DNA of 64,000 nucleotides from Citreicoccus inhibens (GTDB lineage Bacteria; Myxococcota; Myxococcia; Myxococcales; Myxococcaceae): NCBI RefSeq assembly GCF_019039035.1, contig NZ_JAHNZT010000005.1, forward strand, positions 310,001-374,000. Direction: 5' to 3'. This document shows positions 17,401 through 25,020 of this stretch, piece by piece (position 1 is the first letter of the stretch; every line of letters begins with the position of its first letter). The notes beneath the pieces were generated by a model. It was not told the origin of the DNA and searched no databases. It saw only the letters and a list, made by a program, of their open reading frames with translations. A program made the translations under genes and the position numbers.

Positions 17401-19209
17401 GTGAAGCTGGCGTCGGCGGGGGCGCTCAAGGCGGACCAGTCGCAGGCCAAGGTGGAGCTGGCCAAGGGCGGCGAGAAGGTGGTGCCGGTGACGCTGAAGG
17501 CCTCGGCCACGGGCGCCGCGCAGCTCGCGGTGGCGGTGACGGGTGGCAGGGACCCGCTGCGGGACACGAAGGGCTTCGACGTGCGGCCGGCCGCGGTGGA
17601 GGACGCGGTGAAGGTGAGCGCGTGGGGCGGTGGCGCGCTGGCGCTCCCCGCGGCGGACTCGGCGACGCTGACGAGCGTGCAGCTCGTGCTCCAACCCTCG
17701 CTGGTGGACGCGGCGCTCACCAACGTGCGGGAGCTGCTCACATACCCATACGGATGCCTGGAGCAGCTTGTCTCCACCACGGTGCCCAACGTGGCGCTGT
17801 ACCAGGTGCTCCAGAAGGCGGGCACGCTGGACAAGCTGGATACCGACACGCAGGCGCTCCTGGCGGAGGCGCGCAGCCGCGCCGTGCAGGGCACCGCGCG
17901 CATCCTCGCGCTGGAGGTCCGAGGTGGCGGCTTCACGTGGTTTGGCGGCTACAGCGAGCCGAGCCTGCCGCTCACCCTCATCGCGATGGATGGTCTGGCG
18001 TATGCGGTGGACGCGGGGCTGGCGGATCGCGATGACCCGCGCATCACCGAGACCGCGACGTGGCTCGACGGACAGCAGAACCTGCCGCCGGAGTACGAGG
18101 CCACGCGCGCGTACGTGCTGGCGCGGTTGCAGGGGCCGCGGCAGGCGGCGCGGGTCCGTGCGCTCGTGCAGGGCGCACAGCCGGGCGACCTGTACTCGCT
18201 GGCCCTCGCGGTGCTCGCGGCGGAGAAGGCGGGCGTGATGAAGGAGGCGGCCCTCCAGGACCGCATCAACGCGCTGGTGGCTCGGAGCACGGAGGGCTTC
18301 GCCACCCTGGCCAGCTTGAAGCAGGGCCAGGAGCCGCAGCTGTCCGAGGCGTTCTTCCGCTATCCGCTGCGTCGCGTGGGCCTGACGGCCATCACCGCGC
18401 ACGCGGCCTCGTTCGGCACACTGGATGTCACCCGTGCTCGCAAGCGCGTCCTGGAATTGCTGAGCGAGCCGGACCTGTCGACGTTCGACCGGAGCACCGC
18501 GCTGCTGCACTCGCTGTGGCTCATCGAGCGCGACGCGAAGGCGTTCCGTGGGATGTCGCCGCCGGAGGTGAAGGGCACGAAGGGCGCGGTGAAGTTCGCG
18601 CCGCGCGGCATGGGGCTGGTGGCCACGCTGGCGCCGGGGACGCGCACGGTGGACGTGGGCGGCTTCGATGGCGTGGCCACGCTGCAGGCGTCCGCGCTGA
18701 CGCCGCTCTCCTCGGTTCAGGCGAAGTCCGAGGGCATGTCCATCCAGCGCGCGTACTACGTGCTTCGCGAGGGTGGGAAGGTGAAGCTGGAGTCCGGCAC
18801 CCCCGTGTCGCAGGGCGAGGAGGTCTACGTCGAGCTGACGCTGGATGCGCGCGGGGAGAACCGGGCGCGGTCGGCGTACTACGTGGTGGAGGACGCGGTG
18901 CCCGCGGGCTTCGTGCCGCTCCAGGAGGACAAGGCCTTCCGCGGTCCTCCGCACGCGCTGCCGCTGGCGGCCGAGGCGCTCAAGCGCCGGCAGCTCAGCC
19001 CGGAGCGGGCCACCTTCTTCTTCGAGGAGCCCGCGTGGTGGAGCAACACGCCGCGCGTCATCGGCTACGTGATGCGCGCGCAGTTCGCCGGCACCTTCTC
19101 GGCGCCGCCCGCCACCATCGAGGACATGTACGCGGCGCGCATCCACGGCCGCACGGCCGCGGACGTGCTGAAGGTTGCGCCCTCGCAGAAGCCCCAGGGC
19201 GACCTGTAG
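14488..19209 (+). CDS. yfaS: YfaS-type bacterial alpha-2-macroglobulin with thioester
   Basis: A 1573-residue periplasmic protein close in length to E. coli YfaS (about 1530). It has a signal peptide (cleavage near GVAAAKP) and no lipobox. The order of macroglobulin parts can be followed: MG2 domain around YSDRPIYKPGNEVKFRG (about 305-325), an MG7/A2M segment around THWDPAVVTDRDGRA-like sequence (written DTAHWDPAVVTDRDG, about 880), and the thioester motif GCLEQ with Cys1090. After cleavage of a bait region by a protease, the activated thioester would bond covalently to the attacker, trapping it. The bait region should lie between MG6 and MG7, near the Ser/Tyr-rich stretch at about residues 830-875. 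It is coupled to yfaA by ATGA, and yfaQ follows after three bases. Confidence 0.93.
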   Translation: MKIAHRIVALVALALSGVAAAKPLYITVPRSYGSQEPVGVDVAFEDKGPVELRVLKPENVDAFIRAQTDLRRAYQAPPTLVNPGRALSRGLNAVHSPGRWLLNSMSLPIREDLIGVLPPAPAASSSGEQLAKVSEGPEKLVGTPPGFSVVRSQWLNLDLGGSERDFNVPGFDTSGYSGGFQERRVVLAPLPPGTYVLQLVQGRVEGQVVLVVSDLSVQLKQTDGQVLVRVAGRDQKPREGAHVQVYLSKGKGPAGTTDAKGEVTLAVDEPRLIATATVDADTAIVDTDFYSALAVAPDVFIYSDRPIYKPGNEVKFRGLVRQPDTFLARLFTPKKRDVLVKLVSQEGRALTTRATVDEFGAFNGTLKVPEDLGTGVLRVEAELDTHPYQGEARVQDYVKPTFYLEVEPDSETVVPGKTLRAKVHARRYAGGIPAGAKYEVFLYRSLLDAPAWVDDAGKGGQGSAVTYGTASTTEGKLSVPERLYSSVAERSATEDPWSSASAFDASGDASIEIAVPELKPGEERLPYRYTLTVRARDDQETFANATAAFFLSKVEVLGTARYSEPVVSKGGEAMLSMRATTLSGKAYGTTQGEVEFVLRRADGKEKSLGKRSFTTAADGTHREKVPTGDVGAVLARVTLKDKRGEAWTGEESLLVIGAEDEPVAQVPNLTLASLSGALEPGDTARLVALLPDGWGPAGRDAGSVWVTLTGAGLYGTQLVSLKGRTLVHAFDVEKRFGSAVYASVAYPTASGRWEERTVAFRVVPRERTLTVTVQPQRAETAPLSDQALELRVTDSEGRGVVAQVSVGVVDKAVYAIQSEFRPKVLDFFYPPARNNVSNFYSSEFQGYGYGEALARKLSGLPDHAFASIKPPSRQARDLEKDTAHWDPAVVTDRDGRATVRFTLPSNQTLWVITAVAADTSGRFGEGTSEFATRGGINLYAALPQFLREGDEALASVRLSAGEKAEGSQVLDVKLASAGALKADQSQAKVELAKGGEKVVPVTLKASATGAAQLAVAVTGGRDPLRDTKGFDVRPAAVEDAVKVSAWGGGALALPAADSATLTSVQLVLQPSLVDAALTNVRELLTYPYGCLEQLVSTTVPNVALYQVLQKAGTLDKLDTDTQALLAEARSRAVQGTARILALEVRGGGFTWFGGYSEPSLPLTLIAMDGLAYAVDAGLADRDDPRITETATWLDGQQNLPPEYEATRAYVLARLQGPRQAARVRALVQGAQPGDLYSLALAVLAAEKAGVMKEAALQDRINALVARSTEGFATLASLKQGQEPQLSEAFFRYPLRRVGLTAITAHAASFGTLDVTRARKRVLELLSEPDLSTFDRSTALLHSLWLIERDAKAFRGMSPPEVKGTKGAVKFAPRGMGLVATLAPGTRTVDVGGFDGVATLQASALTPLSSVQAKSEGMSIQRAYYVLREGGKVKLESGTPVSQGEEVYVELTLDARGENRARSAYYVVEDAVPAGFVPLQEDKAFRGPPHALPLAAEALKRRQLSPERATFFFEEPAWWSNTPRVIGYVMRAQFAGTFSAPPATIEDMYAARIHGRTAADVLKVAPSQKPQGDL

Positions 19210-19212
19210 TTC

Positions 19213-21429
19213 ATGGGGTGGGCCGCCGTGGTCGCCACGCTGCTGGCGGCCTCTCCCACCTTCGTCACGCGGGGCGACGTGACGCCCGAGGCGGACCTTC
19301 GCCGCGAGGCGGAGGCCGCGTGGGCGTCCGTGGAGGCGGTGTACGTCGCCCAGGCCGGGAGCGCGCCCACGCGGGCTCCCGGCACGGTGGTGCTCCAGAA
19401 GGGCAGCGTGCTGTCCCCCGAGCGCAACGCGCAGGGGCGGCCGGGATGGGTGGAGCTGCGGCAGAACACGCCGGGCGTGTTGGACGAGCGGCTGCGGGTG
19501 GCGCTGCGCCACGAGCTGGCCCATCAGTTCCTGTGGTGGGCCTGTCCCGCGTCCAGTGAGGACCGGCTCTTCCACGAGGCGTTCGCGCTCATGACGAGCG
19601 GCGAGCTGGCCGCGTGGCGCGAGGCCCCGTACCAGTCGCTGTCGCGTGCGGCGACGGAGGTGGCGCTCGCGCCGTCGGTGGACACGCTCCGGGCTCGGCG
19701 CGGGCTGGCCCGAATCCTGGGAGAGAGCCCGGGCTTCCCCGCGTCGCTGACGCGACGGCTGCGCCAGTGTCAGGACGGCGCACGGTGGCTGGTGCCGCTG
19801 TCCTTGGATGAGCTGGCGGACGTGGCGGTGCGCGAGGCCGCGCCCGCGACGTTGGTGCTCAGTCGGCACTCGGGCGAGGTGTTGCTGGCGGAGGGCGACG
19901 TGCGGCGTGCGCTGCCGTATGGCTCGACATTGAAGCCCTTCGTGTACGCGGCGTCGCGTGAGCAGCCGGTGTTGCCGCGGCGAGAGGGCGTGCAGGAGTG
20001 GGCGTGTGGGCCGGGCCTGCCCGACAAGGTGGATGCGCGCACGGCGCTCCTTCGCTCGTGCAATGGGTACTTCCTGGATTGGGAGGCGGCGGGCTCGGCG
20101 CCTCGGTCATTCGGGGCCTGGGGGCCGGTGCTGTCCGCGGTGGGGCTCGCGGGTGACGCGGTGGACATGGCGGAGGCCATCGGGCTGCGCTCCACGCGGG
20201 CGGTGTCCCCATGGGGAATGGCGCAGGCCTACCGGCTGCTCGCGGAGGCGCGTCCGGACGTGATGGCGCTCCTGGCGGACAACGCTGCGCGAGGGACATT
20301 GAGCGACTTGCCCGCGTCCTCGGCGCTGGTGGGGGTGGCGACCAAGACGGGCACGGTGCGCGACGCGGCGAGCCGCCCGCAGTTCGGGTGGATTGTCGCG
20401 GTGGATGGGGACGTGGTGGCGGTGCTCCTGCGGCCTGGAAAGATGCCTCGGCAGTTCGCGGACGAGGTCCCGAAGGTGCTGGCGCGGGGGAAGGGGCGTG
20501 GAGGGGCGGAGGCGGCGCGCGTACAGGTGCTGGGGTTGGTGGCCCCGACTGTCGTCGAGGCGCGGTGCCCGGGACTTGGGTTCGCGCTGGAGGCCGGAGT
20601 TCCTCGCGCGGTGCCGGGAGCGTTCTCTGCGCTGGCGGGGTTGGTGGCGAAGGGACCCGCGGTGTGTCTGGGGATGCCGTGGCGCGTGCGTTTCCCCGAT
20701 GGAGCGGAGGAGGGGCGAGATTACGCGGGGGTGTTCACGTGGGACGTGCCGCCAGCGTATCGACCGCCGCCGGGAGTGCCGACGACGCCTCGGGCCTTGA
20801 AGGCGCGGCGGGGCTCGGACTTCGTCTTTCGCACCACGCGGCTCCAGTACGTGGCGGGCGTGGTGACGGCGGAGGACGCGCTCTTGACGGGCGAGGCGCG
20901 CGTGGCGCTGGCGCGCGTGGTGGCGCACAACGAGCGGCACAGTCGGCATCCGGACCGGGCCGTCTGTGACACGACGCACTGTCAGGCCTTTCGAGGCACG
21001 GTGCGGGCGAAGAGGGAAGAGACGCGCGCGCTGTCGCTGCCGGCGCTGCCCTGGGATGCGTGGTTGCCATTCTCCCAGGGAGGTGATGAGCCCTGGAAGG
21101 AGGAGCGCCCGCGCGAGCAGGTGGAGGCGGTGTTGGGGAAGGGGTTGGTGTCCCTGCGCTTCGATGCGGGGCGTGTGCTGTATCTGCGCGGCGTGGTGGA
21201 GGCGGGGACGCCGTACGAGGACGCACGCACGCTGCCCTGCGAGTTGTTGCGCTCGGCGCTCAAGTTGCTGGCGTGTCCACGGCAGGCCTCGTTCGACGGC
21301 GAGCGCGTGGTGTTCGAGGGGCAGGGCAAGGGCCACGGCGAGGGACTGGACGTGGAGGCAGCCAAATCCAGTGGCCTGTCCAGCGATGCGCTGCTCCAGC
21401 GCGCCTACGGGAAGCCCGTGCCCCGCTGA
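19213..21429 (+). CDS. yfaQ: YfaQ-like protein (DUF2300) with peptidase-like, transpeptidase-like and SpoIID-like parts
   Basis: A 738-residue exported protein ending the yfa operon. Three parts can be read. First, residues 100-104 form HELAH, a zinc-peptidase HExxH motif, followed by EAF at about 125. Second, Ser238-TLK241 in YGSTLKPFVYA, Ser282-C-N284 and Lys378-T-G380 match the SxxK, SxN and KTG motifs of penicillin-binding transpeptidases, and GSTLKPF is the form seen in PBP1C. Third, residues about 540-730 resemble SpoIID/LytB: Glu561 in the ALxxxAVxAR-like helix, CDTTHCQAFRG, and the terminal GKGHGEGLDVEAA, close to the GHGVGLSQ block. E. coli YfaQ is placed in DUF2300. The combination predicts action on peptidoglycan next to the macroglobulin. 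Domain assignment is my own reading. Confidence 0.8.
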   Translation: MGWAAVVATLLAASPTFVTRGDVTPEADLRREAEAAWASVEAVYVAQAGSAPTRAPGTVVLQKGSVLSPERNAQGRPGWVELRQNTPGVLDERLRVALRHELAHQFLWWACPASSEDRLFHEAFALMTSGELAAWREAPYQSLSRAATEVALAPSVDTLRARRGLARILGESPGFPASLTRRLRQCQDGARWLVPLSLDELADVAVREAAPATLVLSRHSGEVLLAEGDVRRALPYGSTLKPFVYAASREQPVLPRREGVQEWACGPGLPDKVDARTALLRSCNGYFLDWEAAGSAPRSFGAWGPVLSAVGLAGDAVDMAEAIGLRSTRAVSPWGMAQAYRLLAEARPDVMALLADNAARGTLSDLPASSALVGVATKTGTVRDAASRPQFGWIVAVDGDVVAVLLRPGKMPRQFADEVPKVLARGKGRGGAEAARVQVLGLVAPTVVEARCPGLGFALEAGVPRAVPGAFSALAGLVAKGPAVCLGMPWRVRFPDGAEEGRDYAGVFTWDVPPAYRPPPGVPTTPRALKARRGSDFVFRTTRLQYVAGVVTAEDALLTGEARVALARVVAHNERHSRHPDRAVCDTTHCQAFRGTVRAKREETRALSLPALPWDAWLPFSQGGDEPWKEERPREQVEAVLGKGLVSLRFDAGRVLYLRGVVEAGTPYEDARTLPCELLRSALKLLACPRQASFDGERVVFEGQGKGHGEGLDVEAAKSSGLSSDALLQRAYGKPVPR

Positions 21430-21436
21430 CGGGGCG

Positions 21437-22780
21437 TCAGGCGGTTCTGCCCACGGTGAGTCGGCGCATCATGGCTCGCACGGTGGCGCCTGGGTCCGCG
21501 CTGCGGCCTCGGCCCACTTCGCCCAGCAGGGCCGCGGCTCGCACGGCGTTTCCTCCCGCGCGCTCCAGGGCCACCGACAAGGCCATTCGCTCGAGTGACT
21601 CGACTTCCGCTCGCAGGTTGAAGGTGCCCGCGTCCATGGCCCGTGACAGGGCGCTCGCGTCCAGACAGCCGCGCGCCGTGTGCTCCAGTCCTCGCTTCAA
21701 CACGCGGCGCGGCAGGTCCGACGGGAGGACCTCCGTGCCCGCCCGCTTGTAGACGAGCACCTCGAACAGCACGTTGCGCAGCTCTCGGATGTTGCCGGGC
21801 CAGGGATACGCCTGGAGCGCGGCCAGTGCCTCGGGCGTGACGTGCAGCGGTCCCTGCGGCGCGGTGGGCTCCTCGCGCTGGAAGCGCGCGATGAAGTGCT
21901 CCGCCAACGCGGGCAGGTCCTCCGCGCGCTCGCGCAGCGGGGGCAGTTGAATGCTCACGATGGCCAGTCGCTCGTACAGGTCCGCCCCAAACGCCCCCTT
22001 CGCGATGAGCTCGCGCAAGTCTCGATTGGTCGCCGCGAGGATGCGGAAGTCCACCTTGCGCGGCTCGGACTCTCCCAGCCGCGTCACCACCCGGTCCTCC
22101 AACACGCGCAACAACTTCATCTGGAGCGACAGCGGCGTGTCATCGATTTCATCCAGGAACACCGTGCCGCGCTCGGCCGCCATGAGCTGCCCGTCGAAGC
22201 CGTGCGTCGCACCCGAGAACGCGCCCTTCGCGTAGCCGAACAGCTCTCCCTCCATCAGCTCATTGGGAATGGCGGCGCAGTTGATGGGGACGAAGCGGCC
22301 CTCGCGACGCGCGCTCCAAACGTGCAGCAAGCGCGCGGTCACCTCCTTGCCCGTCCCCGTCTCCCCGGTAATCAACACGGGCATCGACGTGCGTGCCGCG
22401 CGCGCCATCTGTTCCAGCACGGCACGCGCCGCCGCGCTCCGTGCCACGAAGGTGCTCGCCTCGGTGGGCGCGGTCTCTGGCGCCGCCAGCTCCGCGAGCC
22501 GCGCCATCAAGCGCTCAGTCCCCGCGGGCCCACCCAGCCACACGGCGTCGTATGCGCCCGCCAGCGCGGCCTCGGTGGAGGCCTGCGGTGAGAGCTTCGC
22601 TCGCGACACCCAGACCCACGGCCGTCCACCTGGGGGCGCGGAGGGAACGCGTGCCCCGCCCGCCGTGTGCAGCACGACCATGTCGGCCGTGCCCCTCGTG
22701 ACGAGCCGATGTCCCGCCGACGTCAGCCGCGCGGACAGCGACGACGGAGGGGGCGGGCCCTCCCACCGGATGTTGGCCAT
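21437..22780 (-). CDS. Sigma-54-dependent activator with degenerate N-terminal domain
   Basis: A 447-residue enhancer-binding protein. Residues about 1-110 form an alpha/beta domain of receiver length without the expected phospho-acceptor context, so it is probably not phosphorylated in the standard way. The AAA+ domain (about 115-345) has Walker A GETGTGKE, a GAFSGA loop (the GAFTGA sigma-54 contact with Thr to Ser) and Walker B GTVFLDEID. A Fis-type helix-turn-helix is at the end (LERAGGNAVRAAALLGEVGRG). It is divergent from the SPFH gene, whose upstream region holds a -24/-12 promoter and tandem repeats that overlap the start of this gene; it is the obvious candidate activator, possibly autoregulated. 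It converges on yfaQ with a 7-base gap. Confidence 0.9.
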   Translation of the reverse strand: MANIRWEGPPPPSSLSARLTSAGHRLVTRGTADMVVLHTAGGARVPSAPPGGRPWVWVSRAKLSPQASTEAALAGAYDAVWLGGPAGTERLMARLAELAAPETAPTEASTFVARSAAARAVLEQMARAARTSMPVLITGETGTGKEVTARLLHVWSARREGRFVPINCAAIPNELMEGELFGYAKGAFSGATHGFDGQLMAAERGTVFLDEIDDTPLSLQMKLLRVLEDRVVTRLGESEPRKVDFRILAATNRDLRELIAKGAFGADLYERLAIVSIQLPPLRERAEDLPALAEHFIARFQREEPTAPQGPLHVTPEALAALQAYPWPGNIRELRNVLFEVLVYKRAGTEVLPSDLPRRVLKRGLEHTARGCLDASALSRAMDAGTFNLRAEVESLERMALSVALERAGGNAVRAAALLGEVGRGRSADPGATVRAMMRRLTVGRTA

Positions 22781-22817
22781 GCGCCGAAATCAATCACCGG
22801 CCATGCGGAAATCCAAT
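22775..22817. promoter_or_regulatory. Tandem direct repeat, candidate enhancer (UAS) sites
   Basis: Two copies of GGCCATGCG followed by an AAATC/CAAT block begin at 22775 and 22799, a 24-base period. They lie about 85-125 bases upstream of the start expected from the promoter at 22875, the usual place for sigma-54 activator sites. The first copy overlaps the start codon of the divergent activator gene. Confidence 0.45.
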
Positions 22818-22874
22818 TCGGTTTCGTCGCGACGCCCCGCCACCCGCTCCAAGTGATTCCAGCGGGTTGGCGTG

Positions 22875-22890
22875 TGGCCTGGTGGATGCA
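22875..22890 (+). promoter_or_regulatory. Candidate sigma-54 (-24/-12) promoter of the SPFH gene
   Basis: TGGCCTGGTGGATGCA has GG at 22876-22877 and GC at 22888-22889, exactly ten bases apart, with TGGC and TGCA matching the consensus arms. Transcription would begin near 22900 and give a 28-base leader carrying AAAGGAAGG before ATG 22929. Confidence 0.55.
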
Positions 22891-22928
22891 GTGCCGAGCA
22901 GGCGACTTCGAAAGGAAGGTCACATCGG

Positions 22929-24881
22929 ATGTTGGACTTCATGGCGTCCCACGAGGTGCTGCTCGGCGTGGGCGTGGGCGTGCCCGTCGTGCTGCTCTGG
23001 CTCGTGTTCAAGGTGGGCTGCGTCGTCATTGGAGAGGGGGAGTCCGGACTGGTCATCAAGCGCTTCGGCGCGGCGCTGCCGCCTGGGCGCCTCATCGCGC
23101 GCGGGGGCGAGGCGGGGTATCAGGCGCGACTCTTGTCCCCGGGTTGGCACCTTGGGCTGTGGCGCTGGCGCTACAAGGTGAAGCGCGTGCCGCTCATCGT
23201 GGTGCCACCCGGCGAGGTCGCGCTGGTGGTGGCCAATGACGGTCAGCCCCTGCCCGGCGAGCGGCTCCTGGGGTGCGCGGTGGAGTGCGACGGCTTCCAG
23301 GACGCCGAGGCGTTCCTCGACCATGGCGGTGAGCGCGGCCGTCAGCTCTCCATCCTCACGGCGGGCACGTACCGCATCAACCCCGCGCTGTTCGACGTGG
23401 TGACCGTGGCCAATGCCAAGCGGCACGGCGTGGACCCCACCGAGCTGCGCGTGTTCCACGTGCCCCCGGACCGCGTGGGCATCGTGACGGCGAACGACGG
23501 TCGGCCGGTGCCGGCGGGCGACATGGCCGGCCCCATCATCCCGGACCACGACAGCTTCCAGCGTCCGCAGGCGTTCATCGACGCGGGCGGCTGCCGAGGC
23601 TTGCAGGAGGAGGTGCTGCTCGCGGGCGCGTGGAACCTCAACCCGTGGTTCGTGAAGGTGGAGCTGATTCCGCTCACCGAGATTCCCATCGGCTACGTGG
23701 GCGTCGTGGTGTCCTATGTGGGGCGCGAGCACCTGGACGTGTCCGGTGACGCGTTCACGCACGGGGACCTGGTGGAGCGCGGGCGCAAGGGTGTCTGGGT
23801 GGAGCCGCTCTTGCCGGGCAAGCACCCGCTCAACACGCGCGTGATGAAGGTGGAGCTGGTGCCCACGACGAACATCGTCCTCAACTGGGCCAACCGCACG
23901 GAGGCGCACCACTACGACTCGCAGCTGTCCAGCATCCTGGTGCGCAGCAAGGACGGCTTCGGGTTCAGCCTGGACGTGTCGCAAATCATCCACATTGGCG
24001 CCAAGAACGCGCCGCGCGTGATTTCGCGCGTGGGCAGCATGCAGAACCTGGTGGACCACGTGCTCCAGCCGGTGGTGGGCAACTACTTCCGCAACTCGGC
24101 GCAGGAGGTGACGGTGCTGGACTTCCTGTCGGCGCGGAGCGCTCGGCAGCAGCAGGCCTATGACGCCATCCAGGTGGCGTTGCAGGAGTACGACGTCGAG
24201 TGCATCGACACGCTCATTGGCGACATCGTGCCGCCCGCGGAGCTGATGAAGACGCAGACGGACCGGAAGATCGCCGAGGAGCTTCAGCGCACGTACGAGG
24301 TGCAGCGCGAGGCGGAGGTGAAGCGGCAGGACCTCCAGCGCGAGCTGGCCATCGCCAACATCCAGTCGGAGGTGGTGCGCAGCGAGCAGCAGGTGCGCAT
24401 CTGCGAGCAGAACGCGCGGGCGCAGGTGGAGACGGCCAAGGGCGAGGCCGCCTCCGTGCGCGCCCGCTCGGAAGCCGAGGCCGAGTCGCTCAAGCGCGTG
24501 GGGCTGGCGAAAGCGGAGGCCGAGGCCGAGCAGGTGGGCCGCGTGGGCGCCGCGCGGGCGCAGGCCGAGGCCGAGGCCGTGCGTCAGGTGGGCCTGGCGA
24601 AGGCGGAGGCGTATCGCATGGGACAGGAGGCGCTGGGCGCGGCGGCGTACACCGCGATGCAGATCGCCACGGTGCTGGCCGAGCACGGCGTGAAGCTCGT
24701 GCCGGACATCGCGGTGGGCGGTGGCCAGGGCGGGCAGTCCGGGTTGGCCGAGGCGATGCTCGCGCGCATGTTCGCGGCGACCCAGGGCCTGCCGATGTCC
24801 GCGAAGGAGTCGGCGCGGAGTGGCGCGCCGGCTGCTCGTCCCCCGGCCGGGTCGGCGGGTGAGCCTCGCAAGGCGCTGTAA
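22929..24881 (+). CDS. SPFH/flotillin-like membrane protein with four N-terminal beta-repeats
   Basis: ATG at 22929 has GGAAGG upstream (650 residues). A membrane segment spans about residues 11-36. Four related units follow at about 33-87, 91-158, 178-246 and 252-308; each contains a GxVxxV(V/T) strand and ends with L-x-(P/A)-G-x(3-4)-(L/N)-x(4-6)-K/D-V-x(3)-P (for example SPGWHLGLWRWRYKVKRVP and LAGAWNLNPWFVKVELIP). An SPFH domain covers about 310-480, then a long Glu/Ala/Arg coiled coil (QREAEVKRQDLQRELAIAN onward, about 480-590). The plan of beta-repeats, SPFH shoulder and cap helix resembles the major vault protein and large flotillins. It likely forms an oligomeric membrane microdomain or cage. 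Expression is probably sigma-54 dependent. Confidence 0.85.
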   Translation: MLDFMASHEVLLGVGVGVPVVLLWLVFKVGCVVIGEGESGLVIKRFGAALPPGRLIARGGEAGYQARLLSPGWHLGLWRWRYKVKRVPLIVVPPGEVALVVANDGQPLPGERLLGCAVECDGFQDAEAFLDHGGERGRQLSILTAGTYRINPALFDVVTVANAKRHGVDPTELRVFHVPPDRVGIVTANDGRPVPAGDMAGPIIPDHDSFQRPQAFIDAGGCRGLQEEVLLAGAWNLNPWFVKVELIPLTEIPIGYVGVVVSYVGREHLDVSGDAFTHGDLVERGRKGVWVEPLLPGKHPLNTRVMKVELVPTTNIVLNWANRTEAHHYDSQLSSILVRSKDGFGFSLDVSQIIHIGAKNAPRVISRVGSMQNLVDHVLQPVVGNYFRNSAQEVTVLDFLSARSARQQQAYDAIQVALQEYDVECIDTLIGDIVPPAELMKTQTDRKIAEELQRTYEVQREAEVKRQDLQRELAIANIQSEVVRSEQQVRICEQNARAQVETAKGEAASVRARSEAEAESLKRVGLAKAEAEAEQVGRVGAARAQAEAEAVRQVGLAKAEAYRMGQEALGAAAYTAMQIATVLAEHGVKLVPDIAVGGGQGGQSGLAEAMLARMFAATQGLPMSAKESARSGAPAARPPAGSAGEPRKAL

Positions 24882-24907
24882 CGACGCGGTGCGGGGTTCG
24901 GGCGTGT

Positions 24908-24940
24908 CTCCCCACGGGCGCTCCGTCGCCCCGTGGGGAG
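24908..24940 (+). terminator. GC-rich stem-loop after the SPFH gene
   Basis: CTCCCCACGGG and CCCGTGGGGAG form a perfect 11-base stem around an 11-base loop, 27 bases after the SPFH stop. There is no T-run, so it may be a processing or factor-dependent end. Confidence 0.55.
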
Positions 24941-25020
24941 GGGCGGGCAGGCGGGCTCGGATTGCCGGTGCTCGTCAGGCGTTCGCAGCTTCCCTCGGCG
25001 TCACTCGATGGGAGGCAGAC

